From assembly GCA_030731685.1 (NCBI GenBank), contig JANQTO010000106.1, positions 1 to 6,457 on the forward strand: a DNA stretch of 6,457 nucleotides, given 5' to 3'. How positions within the stretch are numbered: the stretch's first letter is position 1; each line of letters begins with the position of its first letter. Shown here piece by piece: positions 5,468 through 6,457 of the stretch. A program made the translations under genes and the position numbers. Under the pieces are notes generated by a model. It was not told where the DNA came from. It was given only the letters and a program-made list of their open reading frames with translations, and made no database searches. The DNA comes from Nonlabens sp. Its GTDB lineage: Bacteria; Bacteroidota; Bacteroidia; Flavobacteriales; Flavobacteriaceae.

Positions 5468-6457
5468 TTACTCGTCTCTTAGTGCTTCTATGGGTCTAAT
5501 GTTTGCAGCGCGTCTTGCTGGAATATAACCTGCAATAGCTCCCGCGAGAATAAGTATACCTACGGTGGTCATCACGGTTGCAAAATCTACAGTAGGGCTT
5601 TTTATAAAATCTGCTTGAATATATGGACTGACTATTTCTAGCAACCCTACACCTAGAAAAAGACCCACAAGACCAGCAATGGCTGTTATGAAAATAGCCT
5701 CTTGCAATATCATTCCTATGATGGCACTGGGCATGGCTCCTAATGCTTTACGTATACCTATTTCTTTAGTGCGTTCTTTCACTATGATAAGCATAATGTT
5801 ACCTACACCTACGACTCCAGCAATGATTGTCCCGAGACCTATGAACCAAAATACAGCACGTATCGTATCTATAAGGCCGTATATTTTTTTTGCTTCTTCC
5901 AGGGTATCAAATACGCGTATCGCAACTCTATCGTCTGGAGCGACGGTAAACTTTGTACGCAAATCTGTATCAATAGACTGTGACATGGCAGCACTAAGTG
6001 CAACTGCTTCATCAAAGTTATCGCTCATTTTTATGGTGTAGGCGATGCGGTTAATGTTATCGCTGGCATTATACATTTTTTGCGCAGTTGTAACGGGTAT
6101 AAAAACGCGCGTTTCTTCTCTTGTGCCACCTGGATCTGTGTAAACGCCCACAACTTTAAAAATGGAGGTGTTATTGAGCATAATATTTTCTCCAATGGGA
6201 TTTTTATCTTTAAACAGGTCTTGTTTTACCTGATAGCCTATAATGGCAATTTTACGAGATTCATCTACGTCTTTTTGGTTGAGAAAACGGCCTGTGACCA
6301 TTGTTTCATTCTCTATATACTGCTGGTCAGCGCTTGCACCTTGTATGCGGTAATTACCTTGAGCATCTCCGTAATTTACTTGTGATCCCCAAGAGCTGTA
6401 AATACTACTTTTATATTCTATGTAAGGCTCGTATTTCTGAGAAAGGTTCTCATAGTC
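5468..6457 (-). CDS. MacB/FtsX-type ABC transporter permease, first of a tandem pair, N-terminus outside window
   Basis: The reading frame is open to the right edge, giving 329 visible residues plus the stop. The ATG at 6301 is internal: the upstream 52 codons continue without a stop and encode periplasmic-domain sequence (S-S-W-G-S-Q-V-N-Y-G), so the true start, TM1 and about 80 residues are missing. Visible parts are most of the MacB_PCD periplasmic domain (visible residues 1-195, with GRFLNQKDVDESRKIAIIG) and the FtsX domain with helices at about 200-225, 252-274 and 294-312. The coupling motif VKERTKEIGIRKALGA (about 226-241) and the C-terminal PARRAANIRPIEALRDE closely match the neighbouring permease, so the two are paralogues, diverged mainly in the periplasmic region. 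No nucleotide-binding domain is visible; MacB of E. coli carries it at the N-terminus, but the remaining upstream length here cannot be seen. It probably pairs with the next permease in the membrane. Confidence 0.92.
   Translation of the reverse strand, partial: DYENLSQKYEPYIEYKSSIYSSWGSQVNYGDAQGNYRIQGASADQQYIENETMVTGRFLNQKDVDESRKIAIIGYQVKQDLFKDKNPIGENIMLNNTSIFKVVGVYTDPGGTREETRVFIPVTTAQKMYNASDNINRIAYTIKMSDNFDEAVALSAAMSQSIDTDLRTKFTVAPDDRVAIRVFDTLEEAKKIYGLIDTIRAVFWFIGLGTIIAGVVGVGNIMLIIVKERTKEIGIRKALGAMPSAIIGMILQEAIFITAIAGLVGLFLGVGLLEIVSPYIQADFIKSPTVDFATVMTTVGILILAGAIAGYIPARRAANIRPIEALRDE

Noticed and set aside
6299..6301. ATG at 6301 as the start of the first permease.
   Set aside because: The frame continues open to the window edge and encodes periplasmic-domain sequence upstream; starting here would drop TM1, which all MacB-type permeases need.

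Overview
The window is a minus-strand gene cluster from what looks like a member of the Bacteroidota, most likely a marine-type Flavobacteriaceae. The reasons are moderate to low GC, start codons with no clear Shine-Dalgarno sequence, an outer-membrane protein signal peptide ending in A-K-A|Q, and a gene order (two FtsX-type permeases, adaptor, TolC, adaptor, tsaB) that I recall from flavobacterial genomes. The genus cannot be fixed from this sequence.

Reading in the direction of transcription, from high to low coordinates: a MacB/FtsX-type ABC permease whose N-terminus lies outside the window (6457-5468); a second, complete paralogous permease (5464-4205); a membrane-anchored periplasmic adaptor (4190-3024); a TolC-family outer-membrane factor (2969-1533); a second, different periplasmic adaptor (1529-252); and the first 82 codons of tsaB (246-1, running off the edge). 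The gaps are 3, 14, 54, 3 and 5 bases. This looks like one transcript that enters and leaves the window, with no gene-free stretch above 60 bases, no convincing promoter and no terminator. No RNA gene, mobile element or CRISPR array was seen.

The first five genes make up a MacAB-TolC-like tripartite machine without its ATPase. The two permeases have the MacB architecture (one N-terminal helix, a large periplasmic domain, three C-terminal helices) but no fused nucleotide-binding domain, so a separate ATPase must be supplied, probably from upstream of the window. Both adaptors carry an exact R-x3-L-x6-S motif at the predicted tip of the alpha-hairpin, the signature for docking onto TolC. Paired permeases plus paired adaptors suggest a hetero-oligomeric pump. 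The substrate cannot be read from sequence. tsaB (t6A tRNA modification) appears to be co-transcribed with the pump but is functionally unrelated.

The most unusual DNA features are a perfect 16-bp palindrome embedded in the codons for the TolC signal-peptidase site, and two closely spaced inverted repeats around the end of the upstream adaptor gene, one of them able to form a cUUCGg hairpin in the only sizeable intergenic gap. No wholly new system is evident; the cluster is best described as a known transporter class in a dual-permease, dual-adaptor arrangement.
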